NCBI GenBank assembly: GCA_958510825.1 | Contig: OY294049.1 | Span: 35,678,774 to 35,742,773 of the forward strand | Direction of reading: 5' to 3' | DNA length: 64,000 bases | Origin: Brachypterus glaber | Taxonomy: Eukaryota; Arthropoda; Insecta; Coleoptera; Kateretidae | Shown: one piece after another, positions 1-10,669 of the stretch | Numbering within the stretch: position 1 is the stretch's first letter | Layout of the letters: each line of letters starts with the position of its first letter | Notes under the pieces: generated by a model | What the model saw: the letters and a program-made list of their open reading frames with translations, nothing else | Database searches by the model: none | Told to the model about the DNA's origin: nothing | Program-made: the position numbers and the translations under genes

Positions 1-55
1 GAAGAGTAATTTAGAAGTTCCTGTTAAGAAAAAAGCACCAGAGAAAACTAGATTG
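1..55 (+). CDS. 3' end of a coding exon of an unrecognised host gene
   Basis: Reading from base 2, 18 codons are open (KSNLEVPVKKKAPEKTRL) and end exactly at a consensus donor, leaving phase 0; the other two plus frames contain stops (TAA at 7-9, TAG at 12-14). The peptide is hydrophilic and lysine-rich with prolines, like a disordered cytoplasmic tail; no domain can be named. The inferred continuation is the exon at 63591, which opens in the same phase. The upstream part of the gene lies outside the window. The short length means the coding call rests on the donor plus phase agreement rather than on homology. Confidence 0.6.
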
Positions 56-61
56 GTAAGT
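56..61 (+). promoter_or_regulatory. 5' splice site
   Basis: The junction TTG|GTAAGT matches the U1 consensus at all six intronic positions and sits directly at the end of the open frame in bases 2-55. It would start an intron ending at 63590. Confidence 0.65.
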
Positions 62-730
62 TATGTATGTTAATTTCTCATATTTTTTCTTTTATATTTA
101 TATTTTCTATAAAAAATTCTGATACACATATCAAAATTCACCAAATCTTACAAATGTTCATATTGAAATTCCAAAACCGCATAAAATATTATAAAAACTT
201 ACGAAATCGTGTAAAATCTCATGAAATCCTATAAAATCTCATATATATATTTATTCAGTTTTTAAATGGTAAAGTGACTTATGGGCTACCCTGTAGTTAT
301 AACTTGATGAAAAAAAGTTCAGAAAGAATTTACAAATTTACAGTACGATGTAGATATTTTTATGAGAAAACATATCAGCACATCTGGATTTCCGGATACA
401 GGCACCAAATAAAATCTGATAACAGTTTGTGGGACAGTAATTTCATTAGATTTTTTTTTTATAGAGGGCAATTTCTAGATGAGGAACATTTTTTAAAAGA
501 ACCAAAATTATTTTCTCACCCCAATATTATATAAAATAATGATTCTTTCCTTTATTAATACATAAAATATCTTTATGAAATAACCACCTACGTTCTTTAT
601 TTTATTTTATTTTATTTTAAAAATATTCTTAAAATAATCGAATGGAGTATAAATTAAAACACGTGCTTAAGCAATTTTTACTTCATTTGAATTGAATCTA
701 AATATTTTAAACATATAATTTTGGCTTACT
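62..730. other. AT-rich stretch, no gene seen
   Basis: Contains a loose array of short degenerate motifs around 180-245 (variants of CATAAAATCT...) and a (TTTTA)n pentanucleotide run at about 597-620. The open frame at 274-534 has no recognisable protein features and ordinary AT-rich codon use, so it is treated as chance. Confidence 0.5.
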
Positions 731-1738
731 AAAGTATAGTATATTCTATAACTAGTATGAAATAGACAATATTCCGCGCGAGCGGAAAGTTTGTTATACG
801 AGCCGGTAGGTGAGTATAACCGTCCCGCGAGCACGGAATGACTATACCATACGTGTTGTAGACTATACTTTTTCTTGGTCTGCAAATATGAAACACTGTA
901 TGGCTTTAAACAAGGTCAAAAACAATGTTTTTTTGTGACACGACATTGTAAATGCAACAAAACATATTTTTAAATAAAGCTATTAATGTTATTTAATAAT
1001 TTTATCAAATCAGTAGTTAAAAAAGATTTTTACTTAATTTTAGCACATATTTGTTTGTTTTATTGTTTTACTGTTTAACGTCGTTTTTCGCTGCTATGGC
1101 CTAATTGACGGGACCGCCATCTTTACGTGACCTCCGAAGCACGGTCCTCAACAGAACTCGCATCCACCCTGAAATGTGTTTACAGTTTCACCTGCAACCC
1201 ACATTACAGTTAGTCATCGTAGTTCCATCTACCGACTATTTACATCACTATACATCCATGCTCTATGTGGGGCTCGAACCCACAACCCCAGGATCCGTAA
1301 TCAAACCCGCTACCATTGCGCTACTGGGGTCGGCTTAGCACATATTTACAAATTATAATGCAAAAATTGAAGGTTATGTCAGATTGTTGTAACATATATC
1401 AGGTTTAAATATTTAACAATAGATGGAGCAGTTTTAATTTTTTGAACTAAATTGATTAAAAACTGGTCAAATATTAAGAAAAACTAATAAACTCTATGTA
1501 ATTTTAACGCAAAACTTTAAATTGCATTAAATTATTTAATATTTCATGGTAAAATATATATATTTTTGCTAATTTTACTACAGTTTTCTTTATTTTATAA
1601 ACAAAAGATGGCACTACATGTGCTCATTCTAACACTTGATACGGAATATTCATACCATACCTAGAGCTAGAATGGATTCATTCTGTGTTCCGTGAAAAGT
1701 GTGTGAATTTGCTTATATTCTAAAGCAGTCGTAGAAAA
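731..1738. repeat. Family A dispersed repeat, copy 1 (interrupted by a SINE)
   Basis: Matches copies at 13405-14036 and 33598-34312. From about 755 to 851 lies a GC-richer imperfect palindrome: GTATGAAATAG, ATTCCGCGC and CATACG on the left mirror GCGGAATGACTATACCATAC on the right, making a hairpin of roughly 40-bp arms. The rest is AT-rich and ends near CTAAAGCAGTCGTAGAAAAA. Copy 1 carries a 282-bp insertion that copies 2 and 3 lack. A minus-strand open frame across the palindrome recurs in all three copies, but that is expected from sequence identity. The class of element is unknown. Confidence 0.75.
1053..1334 (-). mobile_element. tRNA-derived SINE inserted in family A
   Basis: The exact 13-bp direct repeat TTAGCACATATTT flanks it at 1040-1052 and 1335-1347; family A copies 2 and 3 hold this sequence once, so the insertion boundaries are direct. 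On the minus strand it starts with a tRNA-like head (box A-like AGTAGCGCAATGGTAGCG, box B GGTTCGAGCCCC), runs through a body containing CATGGATGTATAGTGATGT, and ends in an A-rich tail near AAACAATAAAACAAACAA. The first and last bases of the head do not form an acceptor stem, so it is a SINE and not a functional tRNA. Its body motif is shared with the SINE at 49437-49629. Confidence 0.88.
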
Positions 1739-2055
1739 AATATATATTTAAGTTAAAAATTAAATTGGTATGATTTGGAGGTAGCAGTTTACTTAGAGTT
1801 CGTTCTTCCGTGTCTAAATAACCACAAATTTCCAAGCTCACAATGACATAAGGAAGATAATGATACCTTTTATAAAAGACGTAATTTAAAGAGGAAACAT
1901 ATATAATTAAACGAGTTATAAACAGTAATAGCTTTAACATGATGATAATAATTGATAATTGAAGAACTCGGGAGAACAAGGGACATGGCTCACATTTATC
2001 ATATTTTAAGGAAATCGACTTTAAGGTATATTTGAGATAGATAAGTATGTAACAT
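1739..2055. repeat. AT-rich spacer with one end of the AACTCGGGAGAACAAG repeat
   Basis: At about 1955-2010 the sequence TTGAAGAACTCGGGAGAACA, followed by a CTCACATTT segment, resembles the ends of the small TIR element at 40361-40633 and a relic at 3525-3566. The remainder shows nothing recognisable. Confidence 0.4.
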
Positions 2056-2560
2056 TAGAATGGACATTATATTTTTTTATTCTGAAATTCTGATTCTTAA
2101 TTAGGCCCCTAAAATTCGTAAAATTTCTCATAAATCGTAAAAAATCGTTGAAAATTTTCTGTTTGTATAAGTGAAAAATTTAAAGGGGGTAAAATATTTT
2201 TTCTTTTTCTTTTAAGCATACAAAATTATGTGCCAAATTTTAAAATGATCAAAAGATTCTAACCCGTGCCTAAAATTCGCCAAAGTTACCCCTAAAATAG
2301 ATGACAATTTTGAGTGGAATAAAAGATGTTTTGCAATTATACCCGAAAAATCCAAAGATCAGTATAAAAATAGTTGAAAAATTTTCAAAACATGGTGCAG
2401 TGAAAAAAAATATGTGGAAACATAGAAAAGTTACTAATGGCTTATTAATAAATAATAATTTCGTTCGAAGCAAAAACCTAAAAAGTCCAATAGCGTTAAA
2501 CAGTTATTGCTCCAATTGTAATTTTATAATTTAACTTTAATAAAAACTAATTTAAAGCTT
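2056..2560. repeat. Family L element, degraded copy
   Basis: Begins with TAGAATGGACATTATATTTT, a diverged form of the terminus TTAGGGTGGACCTTATATTT seen at 61014. It continues with the family's internal phrases (CCCCTAAAATTCGTAAAAT, AAAAAATCGTTGAAAATT, AAATTTAAAGGG) and then mirrors them near 2265-2300. The far terminus is not clear. Open frames on both strands here follow the inverted repeat and are not treated as genes. Confidence 0.55.
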
Positions 2561-2601
2561 TAAAAATTAAAAATTACATTATTATCTAGTTTCCGCCTCC
2601 C

Positions 2602-2628
2602 GATCGGTAAGTAATTTACTTACCGATC
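2602..2628. repeat. Perfect short palindrome
   Basis: GATCGGTAAGTAA and its exact reverse complement are separated by a single T, giving 13-bp arms. It sits in a GC-richer patch (about 2590-2780, including GAAGCCGAGGGCCGGCGG) that may be a decayed element; no second copy was recognised in the window. Confidence 0.6.
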
Positions 2629-2779
2629 AGCAATTTGTAAACATAACCTACTGCTGTCATAATTAGGCTAGTAAACACGTCAAATTACCCGATTGGGCAA
2701 AACAGTTATTTATAATACAAGGGTGAAAAGTTAAATTTTTCGATTGAGTAGGTTTTTAGAAGCCGAGGGCCGGCGGATG

Positions 2780-3800
2780 GGAATATTTTTTATTCGATTG
2801 TTACTAATTATAATAAATTATTAAAATATACTTAATTTTAAAGTGCAAAAAATATTTCTTTTTACTGTCTTATTACTTATCCAGTTATTCATGACAAATT
2901 GCTGTCCAATCAAATCGCTACAAAAACAATTGAATCGCTTCTTTTGCTTGCGGTTTCATTTTCAAATTAAAAAAGCTATAGCTTGGTGATTAATTTCTGT
3001 TAAAATATGTCTGTTGTGAAAATAATACTTGTGAAACCGTTCTATAAATATTATAAATATTGAAAGTGATTTTACAATTGAAATTTTTTGTTTTTAATTT
3101 ATTTTAGTGGGTGAATACAGATTAATCAGTTGACATATATTTTGAGGTTATGTTATGGAAATTTTTTTATTTTGTATGAAATGATTATAATAACTGTATC
3201 TGGTCAAAAAGAACGGTTAGTTCAAGACCAAAAGTGATCAAAAGGTCATATTTCTTTATAAATATTACAGTAAAGGTAAAGCATCTTTTTTTAAAAAGCT
3301 AAGAAATAACAAGTTTTAGTTAGCTGGCGAAAAAAACTTTTTGGCCCTAGGGACAAACTTTTCGCCCGTAAAACATGAGCAAAAAGTGTCGCTTTTAGAA
3401 TCAGTCGAATAAAAAGTACTTTATTTGGGAAACAAGACATTTTAAGTACAGCAAAAAAAAAATTGAAGGGGATCTAGCGATCTAGGGGCAAGTTCCTATA
3501 AAGATATTTCGTTTTATTTAAAAATGTGGCTTATGTTTCTTGTTCCCCCGAGCCATTTAATTGATCACGAATTATACAAAGTAATAGAAAGAAACCCACA
3601 CAGAAAATTGGTGTCTAGTTAGCAAACTACACATATCCTTCTACGATGAAAGCAAATTTTCTTATTATTTTATAACTTGCGTAACGTTTTTTGATGACAG
3701 GTGCCTTTTATCATTTATTTGCAACTTTTTAACGTTATTATACGTTCGTGACTAACCTGAGAATCCACAAGCGTAACGGAAAGTAAATGCACTTGTTGAT
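2780..3800. other. Unassigned AT-rich sequence with one small repeat relic
   Basis: No gene or complete element seen. At about 3528-3566 the segment GTGGCTTATGTTTCTTGTTC is an end-like relic of the element at 40361-40633. Confidence 0.4.
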
Positions 3801-4015
3801 ACACAATTCTTAGGAGTCCATGTGGATAATACATTAAAATGGTAATCTTATATAGCAAATCAACTAAGCAGCGCCCACTACGCTATTTACTATTTACAAT
3901 ATATAGTTAATAGCATTTAAGTTTCTTGTTTTATGATTTTATAAAGATACAATATGTCAAAATATTATGGAGCTTCTCACATACATCATGTATGATACAT
4001 GTAACAGATTATTCA
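3801..4015 (+). pseudogene. Jockey-type LINE reverse transcriptase fragment (dead)
   Basis: Bases 3801-3842 encode TQFLGVHVDNTLKW, the conserved segment just after the catalytic palm in jockey/RTE-clade non-LTR reverse transcriptases (FLGv.iD..L.W). After an in-frame TAA the same frame continues with a family-like IANQLSSAHYAIYYL. From about 3960 a different frame gives ILWSFSHTS, resembling the following G-I-x-LW-G motif, so there is at least one frameshift. No catalytic YxDD part, no endonuclease and no 3' tail are visible. It is a small, long-dead scrap of a LINE on the plus strand. Confidence 0.75.
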
Positions 4016-4829
4016 ACATAAAAAAAACATCAACATAAAATAATGACTTTTTATTCCATACATCCACAATATATGTATTAAAATTTTCAGCAATCTTCCT
4101 AAAAATATGAAAGAAACTGAAAATTTAAATTAAAAAAATATTATCATTTGGTTTGGACCTTTTGCATGATAAGTACTGGTTATTAAGTAGTAATATATTG
4201 CAAAAAAAAATTAAATTGGGTTAAGGAAATAAAAATGTTAATTCTAAATAATGACTATAATCTCAAAATAAATTATAATACTTATGTTAATTATTAAAAG
4301 TACAATTCGCAACCAAATCGGTTTAATATTTATTTATTATTATTTATAATGTATTAATACGGACACCTTGAAAAAAAAAAAGGATTACAAAAAAAAAATT
4401 CTTGTCTGATATGGTTACAGTTAAAAACTTGAAAAACGAGATATTTAACTAGAATCGGCAAAATTTTAGGAGCATTTATTTCAATCAGTATCACGTGACC
4501 ACGTAATCTATATAAAAAAATCGATAAGGTGTCTGTCCGTTTGTCTCTCTGACTGTCTGTCTGTTTGCACTTTCAGGGGTTTGATTCATGCTTCATACAC
4601 ACTGTAAAAAGTAAACTAAATATTCAGTTACAAATGGATAGAAAATCCTATACAATTGTACTTTAATTTTTTTTTTAAACACGCAACATTTCCTGTCCGT
4701 CCTTAAATATTAAAGTACGTGACTTTAGAACTATAGTGTTTTTAACAAAAATTAAAACAATTTTTCGAAATGTTTTAATTTTTATTTCTTTTTGAGAAAA
4801 TCAAAAAAATTTAAAAAAAAAAAAACGAA
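4016..4829. other. AT-rich sequence with TCTG-type microsatellite
   Basis: No gene seen. A decayed (GTCT)n run occupies about 4530-4567, preceded by AAATCGATAAGGTGTCTGTC, which recurs at about 5890-5925 (TTCGATGAGGTGTCTGTCTG). These two sites probably mark the same repeat family. Confidence 0.45.
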
Positions 4830-5165
4830 AATGATAGTTTTCTTATTTTTAAAAAAAGTTTAACCCCCCCATAACTTTTTGTTTAGAGGGGAGTTACTTT
4901 AGAAAGCAATAGGGATCTTCCTCTCATAGAACATGATTTTTCCTGAAAATTTGGAATCGATCAGATTAGTCGTTCTTGAGTTATATTGTGTACAAAAAAC
5001 GTGACATCGGACAAACAGACGGACATTTTCAAAGTTCCTTATTTTTTCAATACATTTTTATACAAGGATTTTTGTCTAGGACGTTTTTTGGTGTTTTTGG
5101 AAAATTCGAAACTACCGTATAATACTATTCTAGCGCTACGCGCTGTGAATAGTATAATAATAATA
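4830..5165 (+). repeat. Family M dispersed repeat, copy 1
   Basis: Shares long stretches with 32150-32455: AACCCCCCCATAACTTTTT, AATAGGGATCTTCC(T/C)CTCATAGAAC, ATTTTTCCTGAAAATTT, GTTCTTGAGT, and the terminal ATTCGAAACTACCG...TTCTAGCGC...GCGCTGTGAATA. The element class is unknown. The opposing open frames here (4986-5171, 5039-5227) are by-products of the repeat. Confidence 0.7.
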
Positions 5166-5411
5166 TTATGATTTATAGTTGAACATAAATTTGTTTTAAG
5201 TAAAATAGATAAGTATAAAATTTGCATATTTTTATATTTAATTTTTTTTCAAAAAGGTCGTGACTATTAATATCTATCTAATAATAATGCAAATAATTAA
5301 TCATATTTTATTGATTTAATTTTTTTAAATATCAGACTTTAATTTTGTTTATGTCCTTAAGAATTTTTTTAAGCTGGTCTTCAAAAATAAAGAATGCAAT
5401 ATCACTTTTAT

Positions 5412-5582
5412 AGTTCTCCGCATGAAAGAAAGTCTCCGACGAAAGGGGGAGGAATCATTAGCTCTCTCTTCTTTCCGTCAAGAGTGTTATAAGGCGTGCG
5501 TGCCTACATCGGGCCTCCCACTTGCACACACATCCCTAACATATTTCTCGTAGTCACAGATCCTTGCCTCAAACTATATATT
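5412..5582 (+). repeat. Family U GC-rich repeat, plus copy
   Basis: About 165 bp that recurs in opposite orientation at 62938-63104. Landmarks are TAGTTCTCCGCATG at one end, then GAAAGTCTCCGACG, GGGGGAGGAATCATT, CTTCTTTCCGTCAAG, CGGGCCTCCCACTTGCACAC and CAAACTATATA at the other end. It is much richer in GC than its surroundings. It has no tRNA-like boxes that I can see and no open frame conserved between the copies. Confidence 0.75.
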
Positions 5583-6661
5583 TTTTCTGCAACCTTAATG
5601 TCTATGGAGCAATATGATAGGAACAAATCAAAACATCTGATTTTAATTGTCAAACTGGGACATAAATAAATTTACATCGATAAATATTTTAACAACAAGT
5701 TTTAAAATTATGTATCACACAACCCCTTTTTCATTTAAAAAAATTTTTCACCCTGTCCCCTGCCTCCATTGTTCCCCCTATATCAAACATATACCAAAAA
5801 AATATTTTGGTTATGGTATTTCTTATTCAAAATTTTTTGATATATTAAGCAGTACAAAAGTTAAAGGGACTTTAGACACGCACTGTAGAATAAATTCGAT
5901 GAGGTGTCTGTCTGTCTGTTTGTCTGTCCTTCCAGAAGTTTTTCATACTTCCCAAACAACAGTTTTTTTTATTTAAATTTAAAACTTGGCATGAACTTTG
6001 CGAACCTGGGTTTGTTAATGAGAAGATGAGAAAACTCTGCAAGCCCAGCATTTTTTCAAGAGGGACAAAAAAATAAAAAATAATTTAAAAATTGGATTTT
6101 GGAGTTTAAAATAAAATTTAACAACAAATTATTGGCTAAATGTACGATATCTCGTAATTCAGCTAAGTATATAAAAGCTACATGTAGCTACATGCAATCC
6201 TCGTATACGTGCCTTAGCTTACACTTGGGTCCCGTGACAATTCCATAAGCAGTTGAATTATGCAGTCGCATAATGCGCTAGAATGCAAATGGCCCAGTCT
6301 GACTATCCTAATCGAGGCACGGAGCTTACCAGGGGCGTCCCTAGAATTTCTCCCAAGGGTCTATATCTATATCTAACCTCACACAGTTGACCGAATCCAA
6401 TGCTAGAGGAGCTCGGAGCATCGCATTTTTATGTTTTATTTTCTTATGCGAGCTTGTGAATAGGCACTTACGCAATAATTCATATGCAAGAAATCCAAAA
6501 ACCTGCATAGCACAAAATTTTTTAACAATATTCTTAAAACCTATATATTTGGAATGTTATATGATTCTAAAAATAGGCGTTGTTTGTGTCACGTAAAACA
6601 ATGTCTTACACTATTCAATATATAATAGAAAAAAATTAAATTCGGGAATCATCATTGACCA
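5583..6661. other. Unassigned sequence, no gene seen
   Basis: Holds a (GTCT)n microsatellite at about 5900-5925. Around 6180-6300 there is a mixed segment with self-complementary bits (TAGCTACATG pairs, TGCATAATGCG) that may be a decayed palindromic MITE. Open frames at 5647-5976 and 6387-6596 have no protein-like features. Confidence 0.4.
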
Positions 6662-7086
6662 GGGGCTTTCCATATATTAAATAACGCGTTTGGGGGGGGA
6701 AGGGGTCACAGAAAATGTGACAGTTTGTGACAGGGGGAAGGGAGGTGGTCTATGACAATGTTACGTAACGGACCTTGATTTAAGCGAATGTTCACCAGTT
6801 AAAAAATATGGAATGCCGTTTTTCGACGTGAAAAACACATGACCAGGGCGGTAGCTGTACATAGAGGGATGTGGGAGCCTTCGCCCACCTATCTTCAAAT
6901 TCAAAAAACTTCAAAATTTCAGATTAAAAATATAAAAGTTGTTAAGGAAACAAAGTAATGTTAGCAGTAGTGGATCTTGAAATTTGAAATACTTGTAAAC
7001 TGCATGGGTTAGTAAATCTGACAGCTTGAACCACAGGGGAAGGGGGTCAATAATTTCGAAAAATTAAGTAATATATGGACAGCCCC
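6662..7086 (+). mobile_element. Family B transposon (B1), short and diverged
   Basis: Termini GGGGCTTTCCATATATTAAA and AGTAATATATGGACAGCCCC are inverted repeats matching the ends of B3 (21094-21798). Subterminal G-rich tracts and the phrase GTGACAGTTTGTGACAGGGG are also shared. It is 425 bp against 705 bp for B3, so the interior is shortened or replaced. No transposase is present. By terminal sequence it is a non-autonomous cut-and-paste element. Confidence 0.8.
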
Positions 7087-7598
7087 TTATCTAATATTTT
7101 AATAACATTTCCAGTGGAATAATTAGACATTAATCTTAGATCATCGGTAAAATTGGGTAAAATATATCTATATATATTTTTTAATTTTAAGTAGAATCAT
7201 ATAAAATGTTTTGCCGCAAGAAATACCTTTAATATTCTAGGGAGCTAAGGTGGACGAATTTCCGTCCCCAAAGGGAGGGCGCTCATGGAACTTACAGACA
7301 CATTCCAAATAAACTATTTTACTCGAAAACCTCACAAACTTACTGAATAGACTAAGAATTTCTCACGAACGAAAACTGAAATATTTCGTTTGAAAACGAT
7401 CCCACCATAACTGTCATTTTTTCTGTTTATGATAGTAGTTACCAAACAATGTTAAAAGGGGATAAATATCAACGTAAGAAATCTCATGAGCTCCCTCAAG
7501 AATATAATTAAATTAAAATAAATAAAACAAGTTGGAGTTCTTAAAGAGCATTGAGAGGGTGAAACTCCTCACAACTCGCCGACCCGGCCCTGAATCGG
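7087..7598. other. Unassigned sequence
   Basis: Nothing recognised between the family B element and the CRE-rich element; AT-rich, no gene-like frame, no clear repeat. Confidence 0.4.
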
Positions 7599-8443
7599 CC
7601 CAGGAAACCAAAAGGCGTCTTTTTGACGTCAATTATTGTGCACTAACTAACCTACATGACGCCATATCATGACGTCTTACTGTTGTTCCAGTGACGTGTA
7701 TAAGTCACAGCCCAGGGAAGTAATATTACTGACATTATTATAACTTCAGAAATATGACGTTAGAATAACATCTAATAATTTATATATCTCTCCAATTAAT
7801 AGTTATTTATGGTATGAAAGAGGAAACTAGGATTTTGCCCATGAGAAAATTTACCCACAAGGTTGGAGGCGGAGTGGGTTAATTTTGGAGAGGGCAATAT
7901 TATTATATGAGATCCTGTGACAGGATTTCATAGAAAATTTCTTGCCATTACTCCCTCCACATATCTGCTCTTGTCCAGTAAAAGGAATTTTCCACAGGCA
8001 TAGAAAAACCATACTAATGCGATGATGTACATCAAATTAGCAGGTTAACAATGGCAAATGAACAGTACCTGTTCAGTTAACATAATTCCAGAAAAAAAGA
8101 CCCACTCTTTAATCAATATATTAGATTCAAAACTTTTTTTAGTGGTAGAAAACAACATGTGGCGCCACTTATAGCCTCAGCATTAAATTGACGTCGCAGA
8201 GACGTACAATTTTCATGCCATCAAGATTTGACCAAAAACTGACGTCTTGTCAACGGCTGATATGAATCGTATGCGTGACGTCACAAATATAACCTAAAAC
8301 TGACTTCGATATTACGTCGGGGATCAATATGACCAAAAACTGACGTCTTCTCGACGTCTGATATGCTACATACGTATGTCGTCACGAATATGACCTAAAA
8401 CTGACGTCGATAATACGTCGGGGACATCATCTGGTTTCCTGGG
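7599..8443. mobile_element. TIR element (R) rich in TGACGT motifs
   Basis: Ends are CCCAGGAAACCA and its exact reverse complement TGGTTTCCTGGG, followed inside by GACGTC-containing segments on both sides. Bases about 8223-8434 hold two tandem, diverged units of about 105 bp, each with ACCAAAAACTGACGTCTT, a GTCAC site, ACCTAAAACTGAC and TACGTCGGGGA. At least eight (T)GACGTC/TGACGT sites occur, with a perfect TGACGTCA at about 8274-8281. A decayed family Z segment (7799-7915) lies inside. No coding capacity; no target duplication is evident at the ends. Confidence 0.7.
7799..7915 (-). repeat. Degraded family Z segment nested in element R
   Basis: TAGTTATTTATGGTA, then TTTTGCCCATGAGAAAATTT, GGTTAATTTTGGAGAGGGCA mirror the hairpin-bearing end of family Z (compare 53621-53720). 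It is far more diverged than the three full Z copies, so it is an older insertion. Confidence 0.55.
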
Positions 8444-8995
8444 TGACCAGCACTATGCGCTCATGTAATCTTGACATCTAATGTCAAAACATAGTTACCA
8501 ACTAAAAAATAAAAAAATTTACCAGCCTTTTTGTCTCCATTCTTTTTCTTGCCAGAAAACGTCACATTTAGGTACTCTAGCATAGTCGACAGCGTAAATT
8601 TATAATAATTTTTGCGACCTTTTGCTCTTTGCTATTAGCGAAAAAGTCTGGGTAGACTAGACGCTTTAAATACACCTCCCCACAATCATCTTTCAAGCAG
8701 GTTCTGCTTTTCCGCTTTTAAGAAATTAAAATTTCATTACACTTCGATGTTTCTAATTATTAATCTGCTAGATTTCTTAATGGATTTCAATGAATAATAA
8801 AAAGAATAAGAACAAAATAACTCAAACCTTATTTATTTTTTAGTATACTCCTGCGAAGTAAACTCCAGGTACGTTAGTAAAAAATTTGATCAAGGCTATG
8901 ATTAGTAGTTTAAAAATGGCTTTCTGTAATAATTTTATTACTTAATGGGTAATATCCATTGTGCTTTTGATAGTATTTAATATTGACTGTCATTT
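8444..8995. other. Unassigned AT-rich sequence
   Basis: No gene, RNA or repeat recognised. Confidence 0.4.
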
Positions 8996-9330
8996 TACCT
9001 TTTAAAACTAATTATAATAATATGTTTTTAAAAAGTAAACGTTTATTTAAAATTATAATAAAAGTTTTTTTTATTCCTAATGTGCCATTAAAATTAAATT
9101 TTACATAACCTAAGCTGGTGATACCTAAAATTATATATTTTAAATAAAATTATGGACCAGTATTATTTTAACTTGCCAAAAAAATATCTGCCACATCGTT
9201 ATTATGAAACTGCGTTATATTGCTTTATTTAACAAAACATTTGTAGATTGATAGCTTTTTTAGGTTCTTTCTTCTTCTTACCTTTATTTCCATTTTTTTT
9301 AGACACAATGTTGTTGACAGAAAATTAAAT
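8996..9330 (+). repeat. Family AB repeat, uninterrupted copy
   Basis: Aligns with 29830-31060: TGTTTTTAAAAAGTAA, TTTATTTAAAATTATAAT, AATGTGC(C/T)ATTAAAATTA, CAGT(A/G)TTATTTTAACTTGCC, and GAACTGCGTTAT-like segments. It matters because it preserves the empty site (TTTTACATAACCTAA, about 9098-9112) for the TIR element inserted in the other copy. Confidence 0.65.
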
Positions 9331-9606
9331 TTATTTTGCCAAACAAAAAAAAATGAAAAAAAAAAAAAATACAATCAACTCAAAATGTTGCAGTATTATT
9401 ACCATATTCTTTTTCATTGTCTTTAAGCCTTTAAAGAAAATACTTTAAATAAAAAAAAGCTTTACATTTTTTAAATTTATTTTTAAAAACATTTTCATAA
9501 TTTTAATCATATAAATTGCAATATTTGTTAGAAAATATCCTGAAAGCGAATTATTTCAAGACTAGTCAAATTTATTTCATTTTTGAAATAATAAAAACAT
9601 AGTTTT

Positions 9607-10669
9607 GTGGCTGTCCATATATTACGTAACGAAATTTTTCAAAAAAATTAACCCCCTCTCCCCCTGTGTAACAAACTGTCACATTTACCAACACCCCCCC
9701 CCCCTGTGTAACGCGTAAAAATATAAAATTTTTGTTTCGCAATAAATTTAACTGTATTCTCACTATTGATTCGTTTTTCTCGACAAAACAAACATGAACC
9801 TAAAATATAGTATAACATAACCTTAAAAAAAATTTACACGAAAAAATCACTCAAACTTTAAAAAAATATTCATAATCAATATCACACAGGGAAAAAATAC
9901 TAGGTACCTCTTTTTACACTGAGTGTCACATATAACACGTATATTGTTTATGCACAGGTACACAAAATAGTACACACATTAGTGTTCTGTGAGTACACAT
10001 TCCGCGCGAAAATGTATCATCGCCGATGATTCATCGGCAAGATCACGCAAGAACAGGGCCGTAAGATTTTTTTTTAATATCAATTTCAACAGATTTTTAC
10101 TGAGGACAGAAATTTTTAATTTTAAACAAAATTATAAAAATATTAATTTATTATTCCATCAATCTATTTTCTAACTTGCTACCATTCAAAGTCTCCAGAT
10201 TAGGAGAGGTATGAGTAGTCTACATATAGAAATAGATGGCGCACAAGTCTACATCAATCTAATGGCTATATTCCTTTTGCGAGTAAAGTCTAAAAACGTT
10301 TTCTTAATCAGCGTGCAGAGTTGACTCTTGGTAATGAAGAGGGCCAGCAGCCCGAAACTGTCAGTCTACCAATATCACTCTGTACGATGATTAGAAAATA
10401 GATTGATGGAATAATAGATTTTTACTGATTACAATATTATTTAAATATGCATAGTTTCGTCAATTTTTGTGTGAAAAAGGGAATTATGGGCCACTAAATA
10501 GTAATTTATGTTCAAATAAAAATACATCTACCAAGCTTAGGAAATAAACATTAAATTTATTAGATTCCGTTACGTAACGTTTACCTAGACCCCCCTCCCC
10601 CTGTCACAAACTGTAACAATTTCTCTGACCCCCCCTCCTAGGCGCGTTACGTAATATATGGACAGCCCC
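9607..10669 (-). mobile_element. Family B transposon (B2), with nested insertion
   Basis: Near-complete copy of B3 in opposite orientation: ends GGCTGTCCATATATTACGTA and TACGTAATATATGGACAGCC, subterminal C-rich blocks with AACAAACTGTCACATTTACC and CCCCTGTCACAAACTGTAAC, and a shared interior (TACTAGGTACCTCTTTTTAC, CATTCCGCGCGAAAATGTAT, CATCGCCGATGATTCATCGG). The interior is interrupted at about 10103-10415 by a foldback element. No transposase is encoded. The termini and the TTA duplication seen at B3 suggest the PIF/Harbinger group (inference). Confidence 0.85.
10103..10415. mobile_element. Foldback MITE nested in B2
   Basis: Compared with B3, this is extra DNA bounded by a 12-bp direct repeat AGATTTTTACTG (10091-10102 and 10416-10427). 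Within it, 10149-10174 and 10391-10416 are perfect 26-bp inverted repeats (TATTATTCCATCAATCTATT...). The 46 bp before the left inverted repeat are AT-rich and unexplained. The interior phrase CAGCAGCCCGAAACTG plus CAATATCACTCTGTACG is shared with the small foldback at 13120-13253, placing both in one family. Confidence 0.75.

Noticed and set aside
667..885. Conserved minus-strand reading frame in all three family A copies (also 13398-13652, 33506-33838)
   Set aside because: The frame crosses the palindromic core and is similar only because the DNA is; ends differ between copies and no protein features are present.
1260..1340. tRNA gene call
   Set aside because: Box B is good but the acceptor ends do not pair, and target duplication plus A-rich tail show a SINE.
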